A stretch of 64,000 bases of DNA from Lampris incognitus (lineage: Eukaryota; Chordata; Actinopteri; Lampriformes; Lampridae). The stretch is from contig NC_079217.1 of NCBI RefSeq assembly GCF_029633865.1, positions 60,542,993 to 60,606,992 of the forward strand, in the 5' to 3' direction. Below the pieces are notes generated by a model. That model saw only the letters and a program-made list of their open reading frames with translations, ran no database searches and was not told the DNA's origin. The translations under genes and the position numbers were made by a program. Positions 1-11,097 of this stretch are shown piece by piece; the stretch's first letter is position 1; each line of letters begins with the position of its first letter.

Positions 1-74
1 TCAACAAGGCAAAGTTTTTCTTTTTTAGGCCAGCTTCAATGCTTGAGTCATGTATGCAAAAAGGGCACTTTATT

Positions 75-463
75 TCAAATGAACCAATCCCACAACAAAA
101 AACAATACGTGGTTCCATCTGGGGAGACACCCATGAACGGTGGATCCTTTGAAATCACAAAGCCACAATCCTTTACTTGAAATATTGTATGTTTTGCAGC
201 CATTATATCTTTATAGTGCCACTTGTTCATGGGTGCATCCCCATCGTATTGCCTCAGTAGTGAAACTATATGAGGGTAGCAAATTTTCTTGATTAGGCTT
301 TGAGAAGGGCACTTGATATTTGTCCTACAGCAAGATTCTAATGTTGATGAGGAGATATGTCCTGCCAAAGCTAAGATTTTGCCTGTTCCCGGGTTAGCTC
401 TTCAACACATTTAATTTGCTCATCGGTTACACTCAGGTCAATCTTGCAATTTGCCCTCGCCAT
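75..463 (-). pseudogene. YqaJ-like nuclease fragment of a THAP/DDE transposon, unit 1
   Basis: The minus strand reads from an ATG at 463 (MARANCKIDLSV...), is interrupted by a stop near 375, then continues to a PFMGVSPDG motif near the end. That motif is typical of YqaJ-type (lambda exonuclease-like) domains carried as a second gene by some vertebrate DNA transposons. The sequence is too short and broken to work. It abuts the L1-like LINE directly, so the LINE or a rearrangement cut it. The matching copy is at 18990-19306. Family assignment rests on motif memory only. Confidence 0.5.
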
Positions 464-2560
464 AGAACCCCTGGCAATAAAACTTCTCTCCAATCCTCTC
501 ATTAAAAGGTCTAATTAGACACGGGCATGAACACAAACTGTCTCTATATGCAGATGATTTATTGTTATACATATCCGACCTTTCTGTTTCTGTCCCCGCA
601 GCCCTTGCCACTTTAACATCCTTCGGTCACTTATCAGGGTATAAACTGAATTTTAGTAAAAGTGAATTGATGCCACTTAATGTGGCCGCCAAAGGTTTCT
701 CTCTACATAACTGTAAATTTACAATGGTTTATAATACTTTCACCTATCTCGGTGTACATGTCACAAACAGACTTGAAAACCTCTTTCAGACCAACTTTGT
801 CCCCCTTTTAACCTGAACTAAGGACGATTTGGAACACTAGTCATTGCTGCACCTCTCTTTAGTTGCAAGAATTAATTCTATTAAAATGAACACCCTTCCT
901 AAATTCCTATACTACTTTCAATGCCTACTGATTTATCCTCCCAATAAGTTTTTCGAAAAGATTGATGGCCTAATTTTACCTTTTATATGGGATGGAAAGT
1001 CTCATAGAATGCGAAAACAGCTCTTGCAGAGGCCCAAGTCAGACGGAGGCCTTGCACTACCAGATTTCAGGTCAAGTAAAGCAAGTCAATTTTATTTGTA
1101 TAGCCCAATATCGCAAATTAATAAATTGCCTCAGTGGGCTTAACAGCAACACAACATCCTGTCCTTAGACCCTCTCATTAGATAAGGAACAACTCCCTAA
1201 AAAAAAACCCCTTAAACATGGAGAATAAATAGGAAGAAACCTCGGGGAGAGCAACAGAGAAGGGATCTCTCTCCCAACACGGACAATGTGCAATGGATTT
1301 TGTGTTTACATAATTTACACAATAAAACATTGAAAGAGGATAACAGAATCCAGGTCCTACTACTGGGCTGCTAATCTCAGGATTATTCAGTTCTGGTTGC
1401 AGAGCAAAGAAATATCCACACCCCCAGTTTGGCTAGAGATGGAGGACGCCTCATGTGCACCGGCGTCATTGTCTTCCCTCGCTCACTCTTCCATTACAGG
1501 CCCTCATCACTTCTTCACTAAAAATGTATGTGTCAAAACAACATTGAGGATCTGGAACCAATTTAGACGCCATTTTGGGTTTCAGACAACTTCTTTTGAT
1601 GCCCCGGTGGCTTCAAATCCGGCTTTCCCCCCCATCTATGGTGGACAGTCCCTTCTCAATGTGGTCTAGTTTTGGTATTAAAAGGTTCAGAGATCTCTAG
1701 TATATTAATAATACATTTCCTACATTTGAGCAACTCTCAACCAAATTCGGGCTTCCCAGACATCATTATTTTAGGTACTTACAGATCCAGAGTTATATCT
1801 GCAGCAAATATCCTCGATTCCCCGCTCTTGCTGGCGACACACAGTTTTGACACTTTTCTTACCCCCCTTCCTACTCTAAAAAGTACCCTGACATTAGCCT
1901 ATAGACAAATTTGTTCTCTACAGGCCACCTCATTAAACAATATGAAATCTTCATGGGAGGTAGAACTGGGTGAGGAAATATCTGACCAATTATGGGTAGA
2001 GGCACTCAGAAGGGTACACACCTCCTCTATCTGTGCCCGACACAGCGTCATCTAATGCAAACTCATTCACAGGCCTCACTGGACCAAAGCAAGATTATCC
2101 AAAATGTACAAAGATGTTAGCCCTAACTGTGTTAAGTGTAACCAATCTCCTGCAAATCATGTTCCTATGTTTTGGGGTTGCCCACCTCTTGTTGGTTTTT
2201 GGGAAGACGTATTTAACACACTCTCTGAAATAAGTGGCACAAGTTGAACCAGACCCACTCATCGCCCTATTTGGGGTTGCCTCACCCACATTACGACTGT
2301 CCAAAATGGACATAGTTGCCTTTGTCACCCTGTTGGTGAGACAATTGAGCTTGCTTGGATGGAAATCTCTGGCACCCCCTTACCATGCTCTCTGGATTAA
2401 AGCTGTTTTAAATTGCATAAAGCTGGAAAAAATTAGACATACACTTAGACGGTCCATATTTTGTGTTATGTGGACTCCCGCCTTTTCTCGTATTAAGCCA
2501 TTACACCTCCCTGCAGTTCCAGAGTGATGTCTAACCATTTTTTATAGTATATAAAAAAGA
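464..2560 (+). mobile_element. L1-like LINE, 5'-truncated, unit 1
   Basis: Plus-strand fragments read as the second half of an L1-type ORF2: the reverse transcriptase active-site region (YADDLLLY in the unit 2 copy, partly shifted here), the SGYKLNFSKSE motif, YLGVHVT, then thumb and C-terminal stretches (YYWAANLRIIQFW, NCIKLEKIRH). Frames change at several indels and stops, and a 270-bp repeat interrupts it at 1076-1352. The 3' end is A-rich with an AATAAAG signal near 2559. It is dead, as 5'-truncated LINEs normally are. Confidence 0.75.
1076..1352 (+). repeat. Teleost 270-bp interspersed repeat, copy 1
   Basis: It begins near caattttatttgtatagccc, contains a run of A after ggaacaactcccta, and includes the phrase gggatctctctccca. 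It sits inside the L1-like LINE, with a short caggtc match on both sides that may be a target-site duplication. The same sequence occurs nine times in the window. I recognise it as a common fish repeat but cannot name its class. Confidence 0.75.
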
Positions 2561-3480
2561 AATAAAGAACAATTTATTGTTCAATGCTTGGCAGAGAAGT
2601 ACTTTATTATTTGCAAGCCTGTAAGGTCTACCTTGAACAGTAGAAATGAACTGGTCACCAGCTGTAGACACAAAAAAATATCTGCTTTGCCATTATAAAC
2701 AAGCCATTGTCTTTATTACCCCCCCCCATTAGATGATATACATGTGACGACCTTTATAGATGTTATATTTTATATTTCAAACGTCTGCTCTTTCAACTGT
2801 GCTCCAGCCCCACTCCACTATATGATATACGTAAAGTACCCCACTGGATGGTATTTTGTTATATTTTGAATGTATGCTTTTTCAACAGTGCCCCGGCCCT
2901 TTAAGTCCATGCTTTTTCAAAACAAGCCCCAGTCTCTCCCCCCATTGGTTGTAAGGATTCTGTAGTTATTTTTGAAATGTTTCCTCTCCTCTCATTGGTT
3001 GCTGTGCACTGTAACTAGGGGCATGGCGCGGGGTAGCATGGCATTTATTTGTGGTATCTCCTATCTTCTTTGTTGTTTAACCACCTTAGCAGCTTGTACT
3101 ACTACGAATGAAAGTTTTTCCCCCTACATCTATCTTTATATATACGTAAGTGCTCAATAAATGAGCGGAATATCAATATAGATGTAGGGGAAAAAACTTT
3201 TAATACAAAGCAGTACAAGCTTGTTTCATGCGTCGCACACTCAACAGCTGCTAATGTGATTCAACAAAGAAACAACACAGTATATGTTGCCCCACGTCAT
3301 GCTCCTGATTTCGGTGACAGCACAGTTGGAAGGGCAGGCAGTGATCAGCTAATTGACAGCTGATGATTGCTTATGGCATGAAACAGGCTTGTACTGTCTC
3401 ATAAAGAATGCACTTGACTCTGGATATATTTATATATTTATTTATTTATTTATATAAATAACACTCAGCAGTTCATACTG
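2561..3480. other. Unassigned AT-rich block, unit 1
   Basis: About 0.9 kb between the LINE and the next 270-bp repeat, conserved in all three units. It contains a poly-C run near 2720, two short segments reading ctacatctat and atagatgtag in opposite orientation (3125-3190), and a TATTTA run near 3430. Units 2 and 3 carry a 155-codon open frame here (21832-22299, 35881-36348). In unit 1 a TAA ends it at 3160. No function can be assigned. Confidence 0.4.
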
Positions 3481-3491
3481 AGGGGTGCTCT

Positions 3492-3752
3492 TCCTGATGT
3501 ATTCATTATTTGTATAGCCCAATATCACAAATTTGTGTCAGTGGGCTTTACAGCAACACAACACCCTGTCCTTAGACCCTCACATCGGATAAGGAACAAC
3601 TCCCTAAAAAACCCCTTTAACAGGGAGAACAAATAGGAAGAAACCTCAGGGAGAGCAACAGAGGAGGGATCTCTCTCCCAAGACGGACAACGTGCAATGG
3701 ATGTTGTGTTCATACAATTTACAGAATACAACATTGAAAGAGGGTAAACAGT
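3492..3752 (+). repeat. Teleost 270-bp interspersed repeat, copy 2
   Basis: Same repeat as at 1076, starting at tatttgtatagcccaatatc and running past the ggatctctctcccaagacgg phrase. It lies 0.5 kb downstream of the coiled-coil gene stop codon, so it could form part of that gene's 3' end. Confidence 0.7.
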
Positions 3753-4264
3753 GGTCCTGACACTCACTAACCCCTCGGCCCCCCATCTTTTCATTTATCA
3801 TACAGTCTCAGGCTGCTGGACTTCGAGTGGAACCCTCTGTGCATTGTGAGGAGGTTCCGTATCCTGATATCTGTGGCCTTTGATTTGAGGAGGATAAACT
3901 CCTGAGAGAGTAGCACCATAGAAATGTGACTTATACACCGAAGCAACTTGGGTTTTTTTCCTCGCAACAATGCGTTTTTTGCTGAGTAGGACTTATACTC
4001 CGGTGTGACTTGTTGTCTGGGAAAATCTATATATAGTGCTTGGTTAGTGACCATCAGTTGTATACTACTTTTCACGATGCGTTGTGGGATACTTTGAGTC
4101 CACTATGTAGAGTATAGCGATTCTCGCCATACAGTCGGACAACACTACAAGTGAGTAGTGAGTGATTTCGGACACGGATCTTGAGGCTTGTGGGTGAAAG
4201 CTGTCCTTAAGCCTGTTGGTCTGGGCCCAGATGCTCTGGTACCATTTTCAACAGTGGAGGAAGA
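3753..4264. other. 3' flank of the coiled-coil gene, unit 1
   Basis: Downstream of the coiled-coil stop on its strand. It contains a phrase pair, gacttatacaccg and gacttatactccggtgtgac (3917-4005), resembling a scattered fish repeat. No clear polyadenylation signal lies close by. The nearest AATAAA-like run on the minus strand is in the TATTTA tract at 3427-3460. Confidence 0.35.
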
Positions 4265-7200
4265 TCAGCGGCGAACAATCCTCCTCAGCCTCTCAAAGAA
4301 GCGCTGGAGACGGCCCTTCTTGCGCTTAACTTTATGCTCTCTTCCTACCTCAGCCTCTTCATCTTCGTTGGGGGAGGATGTTCCTGCCCTGGCCTCTTCA
4401 ACTTCATCAGGGGAGGGTGTTTCTACCTTGGCCTCCTGTGCATTCTGATCAGGAGAGGATGTTTTTTCTTTGGCTGCCTCCTCTTTCTGCTTGGAGGAGT
4501 CCTTTCCCTGACAGGTTTTCGATGAAGCTCTGTAAAACACAAAACTGTTGTCATTCTACTGTCAATACACTATAATTTGTGCTACTGCTGTACACTGATT
4601 GTCTGACATTACAGCAAACTTATTTGATCCATTTCACTGAGACACATGGCAATGTTGTATACTTGTGTATAATGTACACCGTTTCTTCCACCTACCACTA
4701 GAATACAGTGAACATACCTGTCTCTGTATTCTGTCCTGCTATCCATGGAGCTGTCCTCCTTTTTTTTCTTGGCCAGGAGGACTTTTTCCTCCTGCTCCTC
4801 GAGGGCGGTGTCTCTCTGCAGGGCCTCCACCTGCTGCAGGAGCATGTCTCTGCCCAGAAGGAAGGACTCCCGTTCTCGTATCATGGCCTCCTTGGCAGAA
4901 GGAGTGGCATTTAACTCCTCCTCTGCCCAGAGGAGGGCAGCCACCAAATTTCCTTTGCTTTCCTCGCGTGGGGAAAGCTCGTCAGTGAGGAGTTCCACCT
5001 GTTCCTCCAGAGCCTTAATTTTCGCCATGGCAGCAGTTTGTAACTCCTGCTCTTTCAGGGCAGTTTCTCTCTGCAAGGCGGTGTCTCTCTGTACGGCTGC
5101 CACCTGCTGCAGGAGCACGTCTCTGTCCAAGATGATGGACTCCATATCTTCCTCCATGGCCTCCTTGGCAGAAAGAGCAGCATTTAACTCCTCCTCTGCC
5201 TTGACAAGGGCGGCCGCCATCTTTTTGTTGGTCTGAAAAACCTCGTCAGCATGGCGTTCCAGCCTCTCCATCCTACGACCAAGCTCCATGGCAGCAATTT
5301 GAAGTAAAGGTTCCACCTTCAGGGCCGTGTCTTTCTGCAGGGTGGCATCTCTTTGCACAGCCTCCACCTGCTGCAGGAGCTCGCCTTTGTCCAGGAGGAT
5401 TGACTCTTTTCCTTGCTCCATGGCCTTCTTGGCAGAAAGAGCGGCACTTAACTCCTCCTCTGCCTGGAGGGGTGCAGCCGCCATCTTTTCTTTGTGTTGC
5501 TCCCCTTGGGAAAGCTCGGCAGTGAAGAGTTCTAACTGCTCCTCCAGAGCCTTCATTTTCACCATGGCAGCAGTGTGTAACTCCTGCTCCTTCAGGGCAG
5601 TGTCTCTCTGCAAAGCAGCATCTCTCTGTATGGCCTCCACCTGCTGCAGGAGTGCCTCCTTTTCTTGTTCCATGGCTTCCTTGGCGGAAAGAGCGGCATT
5701 TAACTCCTGCTCCTTCAGGGTGGCGTGTCTCCGCAGGGCCTCCAGACGCACCTCGTTGTCCAAGATGATGGACTCCATATCTTCCTCCATGGCCACCTTG
5801 GCAGAAAGAGCAGCATTTAACTCGACCTCTGCCTTATCAAGGGCGGCCGCCATCAGGGTGGCATCTCTTTGCACAGCCTCCACCTGCTGCAGGAGCTCGT
5901 CTATGTCCAGGAGGATTGACTCTTTTCCTTGCTCCATGGCCTTCTTGGCAGAAAGAGCGGCACTTAACTCCTCCTCTGCCTGGAGGAGTGCAGCCGCCAT
6001 CTTTTCTTTGTGTTGCTCCCCTCGGGAAAGCTCGTCAATGAGGAGTTCCAGCTGCTCCTCAAGAGCCTTCAGTTTCATCATGGTAGCAGTTTGTAACTCC
6101 TGCTCCCTCGGGGTGGTGTCTCTCAGCAGGAGCACATCTTTGTCCAGGATGACTGATTCCATGTCTTGCTCCATGGCGTTTGTAGCAAAAAGAGCGGCAT
6201 TTAACTCCACCACTGCCTGGCGGACGGCAGCCACTCTCTTTTTGTTGTTTGTTTGTTTTGTTGTTTGCTACACAACAGATGGAAAATATCAGTGAATGTC
6301 CGTGATTAGATCGGCTCACCACATCAGTGGCAAACACGAAGTCTGTAAGTATCACTACGAGAACTGTCTCATTCCCCCCCTCATTTGTTGAGAAGGTAAT
6401 GCCTGCAGTCTGCGGGAAGGCAGAATTGGCCGTTCAGCCCCGCCCACAGGTCCAGCCCCGCCCGCCCACAATAGATTGACAGTGACAGCGATTTATGCAG
6501 AAAATAATTACTGTTTAACATAAGCCTGAGAGTTTCACGTTTTGATCTACAATAATAATAATAATAATGTAACCGGTTATTTTTTTGTCCGGTGCGGGAT
6601 TTGACACAGGTGTACTGCACCACAAGGCGACGTCACTAACAGTACTCTCCCACTTGGCCAGATACAAAAGGGAAATTAAAACAAACATCATAAATCCCAT
6701 AAATCACAGATGAAGTCTGAAGAGGTGAGTCCCGACACAAATCATGGCCGTTAATACCACGACTGTTAATTATGAAGCTACTGTGTGCTTCAAACTTCCA
6801 TTAATTGCCTGTGTGGCTCAACATCCGTTAAAAAGGGGGGGTTGATTTTTGGGGATTATCTTGATGAACAAAACGTGTTAATATCATAAGCCTTTGTTCG
6901 CTACGGAATTTATTTTCGTAATTTATCCAAATTCATCATTTTAGGATTCACCTGACCTTTTCCCTTTTCCGGTTCCGGGTTAAAAAGGAGGCGGGAAGAA
7001 GAAACTCGCGTTATGGCGGTGAGTGTTAAATGGCCGCGCTACAGTAATCTGAACGCTCGCTCAGATCTTATTAGGAATCAAACGCGTTTGGTTGCAGTGA
7101 CGTGTCTTCTTAGTATGAACGTTAGGATGTGTAGGTTGGTTAGCCACGTGGCGTCGCGTTGTTAGCATGTAACGCTAGATCGGTTATTTTAAACGAGCGG

Positions 7201-7745
7201 CAGCGTCGCCGTCGTGTGACGGAGTATAAACCAGGCTTTCCACCGAGCCAACATGCTCAATAACTGCTGCTGTTGTGCAGATATTAGTAACAGCTGGCTG
7301 GTTTGGGGGCAGGACCTGTGGGGTAAAATGCTAAACCAAAAGCGCGGTGGGTAATCGATGTGGGCTTGGGAGCGAAGCGCGGTGTCGTCATGAATGTGGG
7401 CGGGGCTGGACAGACAGGACGTCCAGATCCGCGTGCCGGCGGGCTGCAGCCGGTACTACTTGGCATCTGTCTGGCTTGGCCCGTTTTTTCGTGTTGTTTT
7501 AACGTTATAAACATACAGTCCAAAATGTTCAGACATGCAGTCGTTACGTGAAACATAAACCCTTATATAATTTACACTTATACGAGTGAAAATGGAAAAA
7601 GGCAGGTAATCAAATTAAATATGTAAAATAAACAAGTTAATTAGCTTAAAATGGCTTGGCCTGTTTTTACCTGCTGACCGGACTCCTGGTTCAGACCAGC
7701 TCTTGCGTTTTCACGTCCTTGGTGGTGAACGTCGTCCTGCTTCAT
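4265..7745 (-). CDS. Three-exon coiled-coil protein gene, copy 1 (629 aa predicted)
   Basis: Predicted join on the minus strand: exon 1 7745-7671, exon 2 6267-4718, exon 3 4529-4265. Exon 1 starts at an ATG with A at -3, encodes 25 residues, and ends CAG|GTAAAA in phase 0. Exon 2 opens after a TTGTGTAG acceptor, also in phase 0. It ends GACAG|GTATGT two bases into an Arg codon, which the exon 3 acceptor (TTTTACAG) completes. Total coding length is 1890 nt. The protein is a long Ala/Glu/Leu/Gln-rich coiled coil built of about seven related modules. A Ser/Pro/Glu-rich linker follows, then a basic tail ending LRRIVRR. There is no signal peptide or transmembrane segment. A TATA box lies upstream at 7838-7845. 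The function and family are unknown to me. All three array copies keep these sites. The main risk is a missed small exon in the 1.4-kb intron 1. Confidence 0.62.
4718..6267 (-). CDS. Coiled-coil gene copy 1, large repeat exon (exon 2)
   Basis: A 1550-nt open exon. Modules begin with MAAAL.KAEEEL or a variant, followed by NAALSAKEAM..., an ESI(I/L)LD motif, LLQQVEA(V/I)QRD, and in some modules KALEEQ(V/L)EL. Seven modules can be counted, at about 50 or 75-90 residue spacing. This suggests growth by internal duplication. The sequence upstream of 6267 has an in-frame stop right at the acceptor (the TAG of the splice site), so the exon cannot extend further. The complementary strand also has a long open frame, an effect of the repeats. 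Confidence 0.65.
6550..6660 (-). repeat. tRNA-like SINE fragment, unit 1 intron
   Basis: Follows an AAT run. Contains gtaaccggttatttttttg, ggtgcgggat and gtactgcaccacaaggcga. These match the reverse complement of a tRNA-derived SINE head seen better at 49226-49330. It is absent from unit 2, where the intron is deleted. Confidence 0.5.
6945..7020 (+). promoter_or_regulatory. Possible antisense promoter and first exon ATGGCG|GTGAGT, unit 1
   Basis: A pyrimidine-rich ccttttcccttttccggtt, then a GC-rich leader and ATG GCG followed at once by GTGAGTG, a perfect splice donor, inside a CpG-rich stretch. This is the usual form of a housekeeping-gene 5' end whose first exon codes two residues. It lies on the plus strand within intron 1 of the coiled-coil gene. 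No second exon is found, so it may be an orphaned duplicate. Unit 3 keeps it; unit 2 has lost it. Confidence 0.35.
7021..7670. other. Intron 1 remainder, coiled-coil copy 1
   Basis: CpG-containing sequence between the possible antisense exon and exon 1. Largely conserved across units, with short antisense ORFs but no supported gene. Confidence 0.4.
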
Positions 7746-7837
7746 CTTTCCTTTCGCACTTCTCTGTCTGCGACTCGGGAGTCTGACCTGTTCTGTCCAC
7801 CGCGAATCACCAACTGACTCCGCCGCCGCTGCGCGGC

Positions 7838-7845
7838 CTTTTATA
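7838..7845 (-). promoter_or_regulatory. TATA box of coiled-coil gene copy 1
   Basis: The minus strand reads CTATAAAAGG in a GC-rich setting, 93 bases before the exon 1 ATG, with no other ATG between. This is a canonical core-promoter layout, with a start site expected near 7810-7815. It is conserved in units 2 and 3. Confidence 0.6.
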
Positions 7846-8038
7846 GCGTTCCGAGGCCCGGCGCCGGAAATGGAACGCAGCATGATTGACAGATTTTTCT
7901 TACACATTCTACAACGGTCGGTTTGTTGTTTGTTTTTAAAATGGCAAACACACCGCAGAATGAATTACAAGTATTTCAGTACAATTACTGGTACAGAAAT
8001 ATTAAATGTGTTCACTATACAAGCCTTAAAATGTACTT

Positions 8039-8214
8039 TGTGGCGGACACTAGGGGCTATGCCTCTCACCCAGCAGGGCTGTGAGCTGGGGGCGTGGTTT
8101 ACGTTCCCGGGCTTGCTGGTGCAGGGTTGTTCCTGCTGTAGTTTTGGTTTTGGAGCTGAGGAATAAACAACAAACTCGCCTTCGTCTCCTGTGTTTTTTC
8201 CTCATCCTGCCACA
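8039..8214 (+). mobile_element. Short solo LTR, unit 1
   Basis: 176 bp starting TGTGGCGG and ending CTGCCACA, so the ends form a TGTGGC/GCCACA inverted pair. It is flanked by ACTT on both sides (8035-8038 and 8215-8218), as expected for a target duplication. An AATAAA lies near 8162. No internal element region adjoins, so it is a solo LTR. A same-length copy is at 41024-41199 and a truncated one at 26611. Confidence 0.65.
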
Positions 8215-9590
8215 ACTTCATATTTTAGAACCTGTGGGCACTTTCTGGAGCGCAGGTCCTTTCTCATGCCACCCTGTAGCTGAGCCGTCTCTCCAAGTAC
8301 CCAACTCCACAACCAGCAAGAAACGCACAAAAACCGACTGCAATCCAGCATCAATATCTTTCCCTCAATTCACACCGGGGCTGTGTTAAGCTCTGGGTGA
8401 CGGATCGAGATCGGTGGGTCAGAAAGGCATGCAAAATGATGACAAAAACACTAAAAACAACTTCTGGGGATCTCACAATTGCAAATCCAACTCTATGACT
8501 GATCAACTTTTAGGTTATCGTGCACATTTTTAATGCGCCATTTTTTTATTGTGAACGCGCACGTTTGTAAACACTGTTGGTGCATTCTTCTGTCCACAAT
8601 TTATCAGCTGACATACTGTTAACATCTGGGATTTTGGAGCGTTTTATTTTGCTTTATTTTCTCTATTGATGAAACAGGTCGCTTGCAAGCCTTAACTTTA
8701 ATCTGCAGTTCCAAGTCCCCCCCCCCCTCCACGTTGTGAGCAATGCGTTGCACATTGTGGCCCCTCACTCATGGACGACCTGAGAGGGACGCTTAGCTGG
8801 GACGTTTAGTAGCACGCGCTTCTGCTAATCGCGCGCTCGTTATTCTTTGATGTATTAATTTATACATTTCAAAGTTGATCGGAGTAATCTGACCAAAACG
8901 CTTCCACTTCATGAAATGCGCGCAGCAGAGGGGCGCCGTGGGTCTGGACGGCAACAGGCAACAAAGAGAACACGACTAAGATTTTTGGTTTTTTACTTAA
9001 ACAGGCCCAAGTGACCTGAAAAGATTTGCAGCATTTTGAAATCAGAGTTAACAACTGGCTGTTAATTTATCACAACAAATAAAACAAAGATGCTACAGCA
9101 GCCTTTTCTATTTTAAGTTAAATTATACATTTCAGATAAAAAAAATTAATGGTCCATAGCCTTGAAATAAATAAAATTTAGATAGATTAAATGTTACATA
9201 ACGTCAAACACAATGAGTGAAATGTAAACCTGCTATAGAGCAGTTGTTTTTCTGCTGAATTATATTAGTATCATTTGAACATTGAACAAAGTGACAATAG
9301 TATAAAAAACAAGGACCTATTATGGCTTTCATTGGAAATGGCCATTTAGGGCTTCTCTTTCACCATTGTTGGCAAGTTCTTTGCAAAATGAAGCATTTCA
9401 ATTTTTTCACAGGCTAATCTGTTCCTCTTCGTCCACCACAATGATTCTTCAGACTGTAGAATAAATTCAAATTCAGAAATTCGTTGGATTACCACACATG
9501 ATTTGGTCCATAACAGTTTTGTAATTTCAAAAGTAAAAGCAATTGTCTCATAATAGCAAATGTTGTACAGGTGTCTGACACAAACAATTT
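8215..9590. other. Unassigned flank between solo LTR and Gypsy-1, unit 1
   Basis: 1.4 kb with no supported gene. It has a poly-C run near 8717, is AT-rich after 9060, and is conserved in unit 3 (41200-42578) but missing from unit 2. It ends with AATTT (9586-9590), the Gypsy-1 target duplication. Confidence 0.5.
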
Positions 9591-9606
9591 TGTAATGTAT
9601 TGGGAC

Positions 9607-11097
9607 AAGCCATTAGCCGTTGTTTGTGACGCTTCGCCTTATGGCTTGGGGGCGCTGCTCTTCCATATGGAGTCCGATGGCCGGGAGGCTCCCATCGTCT
9701 TTGCCTCGAGGACATTATCCTCCACTGAAAGAAATTATGCCCAAATAGATAAGCAGGCATTGGCGGTCATTTTTTCAGTCAAAGAATTTCATCAGTACCT
9801 TGCTGGTCGCCACTTTGTGGTTTTTACTGACCACAAACCTCTTTTGGGCCTGCTACACCACTCTAAGCCCATGCCACATGTCCTGTCCCCACACATGCTA
9901 CGCTGGAGTGTTCTTCTTGGGGCCTACGATTACGAATTGTGCTACCGCCCTGGCAAACAGCTAGCAAATGCTGATGCCCTCAGTCGCTTACCACTGCCTG
10001 CTGGTATGCATGATACCCCTCCACCCATGGAGGTGCTCTTACTGGAAATGGCGCCTGAAGCCCCACTGAATGCAGAACACATCGCCACCCTTACTCGGAA
10101 GGATCCAGTTCTGTCCCGGGTGCTGCGCTGGGTCCTGCATGGCTGGCCAGTGGATACACCTGACAGCCGTTTCAAGCTGTTTTTCACCCGGCGCCATGAA
10201 CTGTCCACACACAAGGACTGCCTATTATGGGGGAGTCGTGTAGTTATTCCCAACCTGGCGAGGGAGGAGGTACTAGCCATGCTGCATGATGCACACCCAG
10301 GCATTGTGCATATGAAGGGCCTGGGGAGGAGTTATGCCTGGTGGCCAGGTATGGATTTAGCAATAGAACAGACAGTAAAATCCTGTGAAACCGGCCAGAG
10401 AACTCGTCATGCACCACCAACAGCACAGCTGCACCCTTGGGAGTGGACAACTAAGAAATGGTCCCGGCTACACATTGACTTTGCTGGTCCATTCCAGGGG
10501 AAGACATTTCTCATAATTGTGGACTCACACTCTAAGTGGTTAGAGGTTGCCACGGTGAGTTCAATGTCCTCCTCTGCAGTGATCAGCACACTGAGGCTCC
10601 TCTTTGCAACTCACGGGTTGCCAGATGTCATTGTTTCTGACAATGGTACGGCCTTCACATCGGAAGAATTCAAAGAGTTTGCCAGACGGAATGGCATCAG
10701 AGCAGTGACTACAGCCCCTTACCATCCTTGTTCAAATGGCTAAGCAGAACGTATGGTCCAGACAACCAAGGAGGCCCTGTCTAGGATCACTATCGGTGAC
10801 TGGCAGACACGCCTGGCTAGGTTTCTGCTGTCACAGCATGTGACTCCCAATTCAGCAACAGGAAAGAGCCCTGCCGAGCTTCTCATGAACCGGAGTCTGC
10901 ATGGCCTTTGATCGCCTTCATCCTGACTATGAAAATGAGATGCACCTCAAGCAGGAGGTGAGTGCAGAAAAGCTGCAAGGCCCAAACAGATGTTTTAGGC
11001 CACAGGACACTGTGTACATGAGGAGCTACACTCTGGGACACAAGTGGGTCCCTGGTGTGATAGACGATCCTACTGGCCCAGTTTCATATAGAGTGTA
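9607..11097 (+). pseudogene. Gypsy-1 pol remnant: RNase H and integrase, unit 1
   Basis: RNase H (LAVVCDASPYG at the start, FTDHKPLLGLL, LANADALSRLPL) is followed by the integrase zinc-binding region (HPGIVHMKG, then SCETG where unit 2 has SCETC, so one cysteine is lost). The integrase core follows, with HIDFAG and VSDNG. A stop at 10741-10743 falls just before the segment holding the catalytic Glu. Downstream C-terminal pieces continue in other frames to a stop near 11097. Not functional. Confidence 0.85.

Noticed and set aside
5327..6295. 322-codon plus-strand open frame (also 24393-25361, and 301 codons at 38309-39214)
   Set aside because: It is the exact complement of the coiled-coil exon. 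Its Ser/Ala/Cys-rich repeats (CTASTCCRSSSLSRR and similar) are the mirror of Gln/Glu/Leu codons, and it has no splice or promoter support.
6059..6355. Coding start of the coiled-coil gene just upstream of exon 2 (a small ATG frame near 6355)
   Set aside because: That ATG frame reads across the exon 2 acceptor in a different frame from the repeat modules. The phase-0 join to exon 1 at 7671 explains all three copies better. A 23-bp microexon near 6322-6344 is possible but unsupported.
9571..9606. Start codon at 9571 for the Gypsy-1 frame
   Set aside because: It lies in flanking DNA and LTR sequence. The frame is open by chance across the deletion join.
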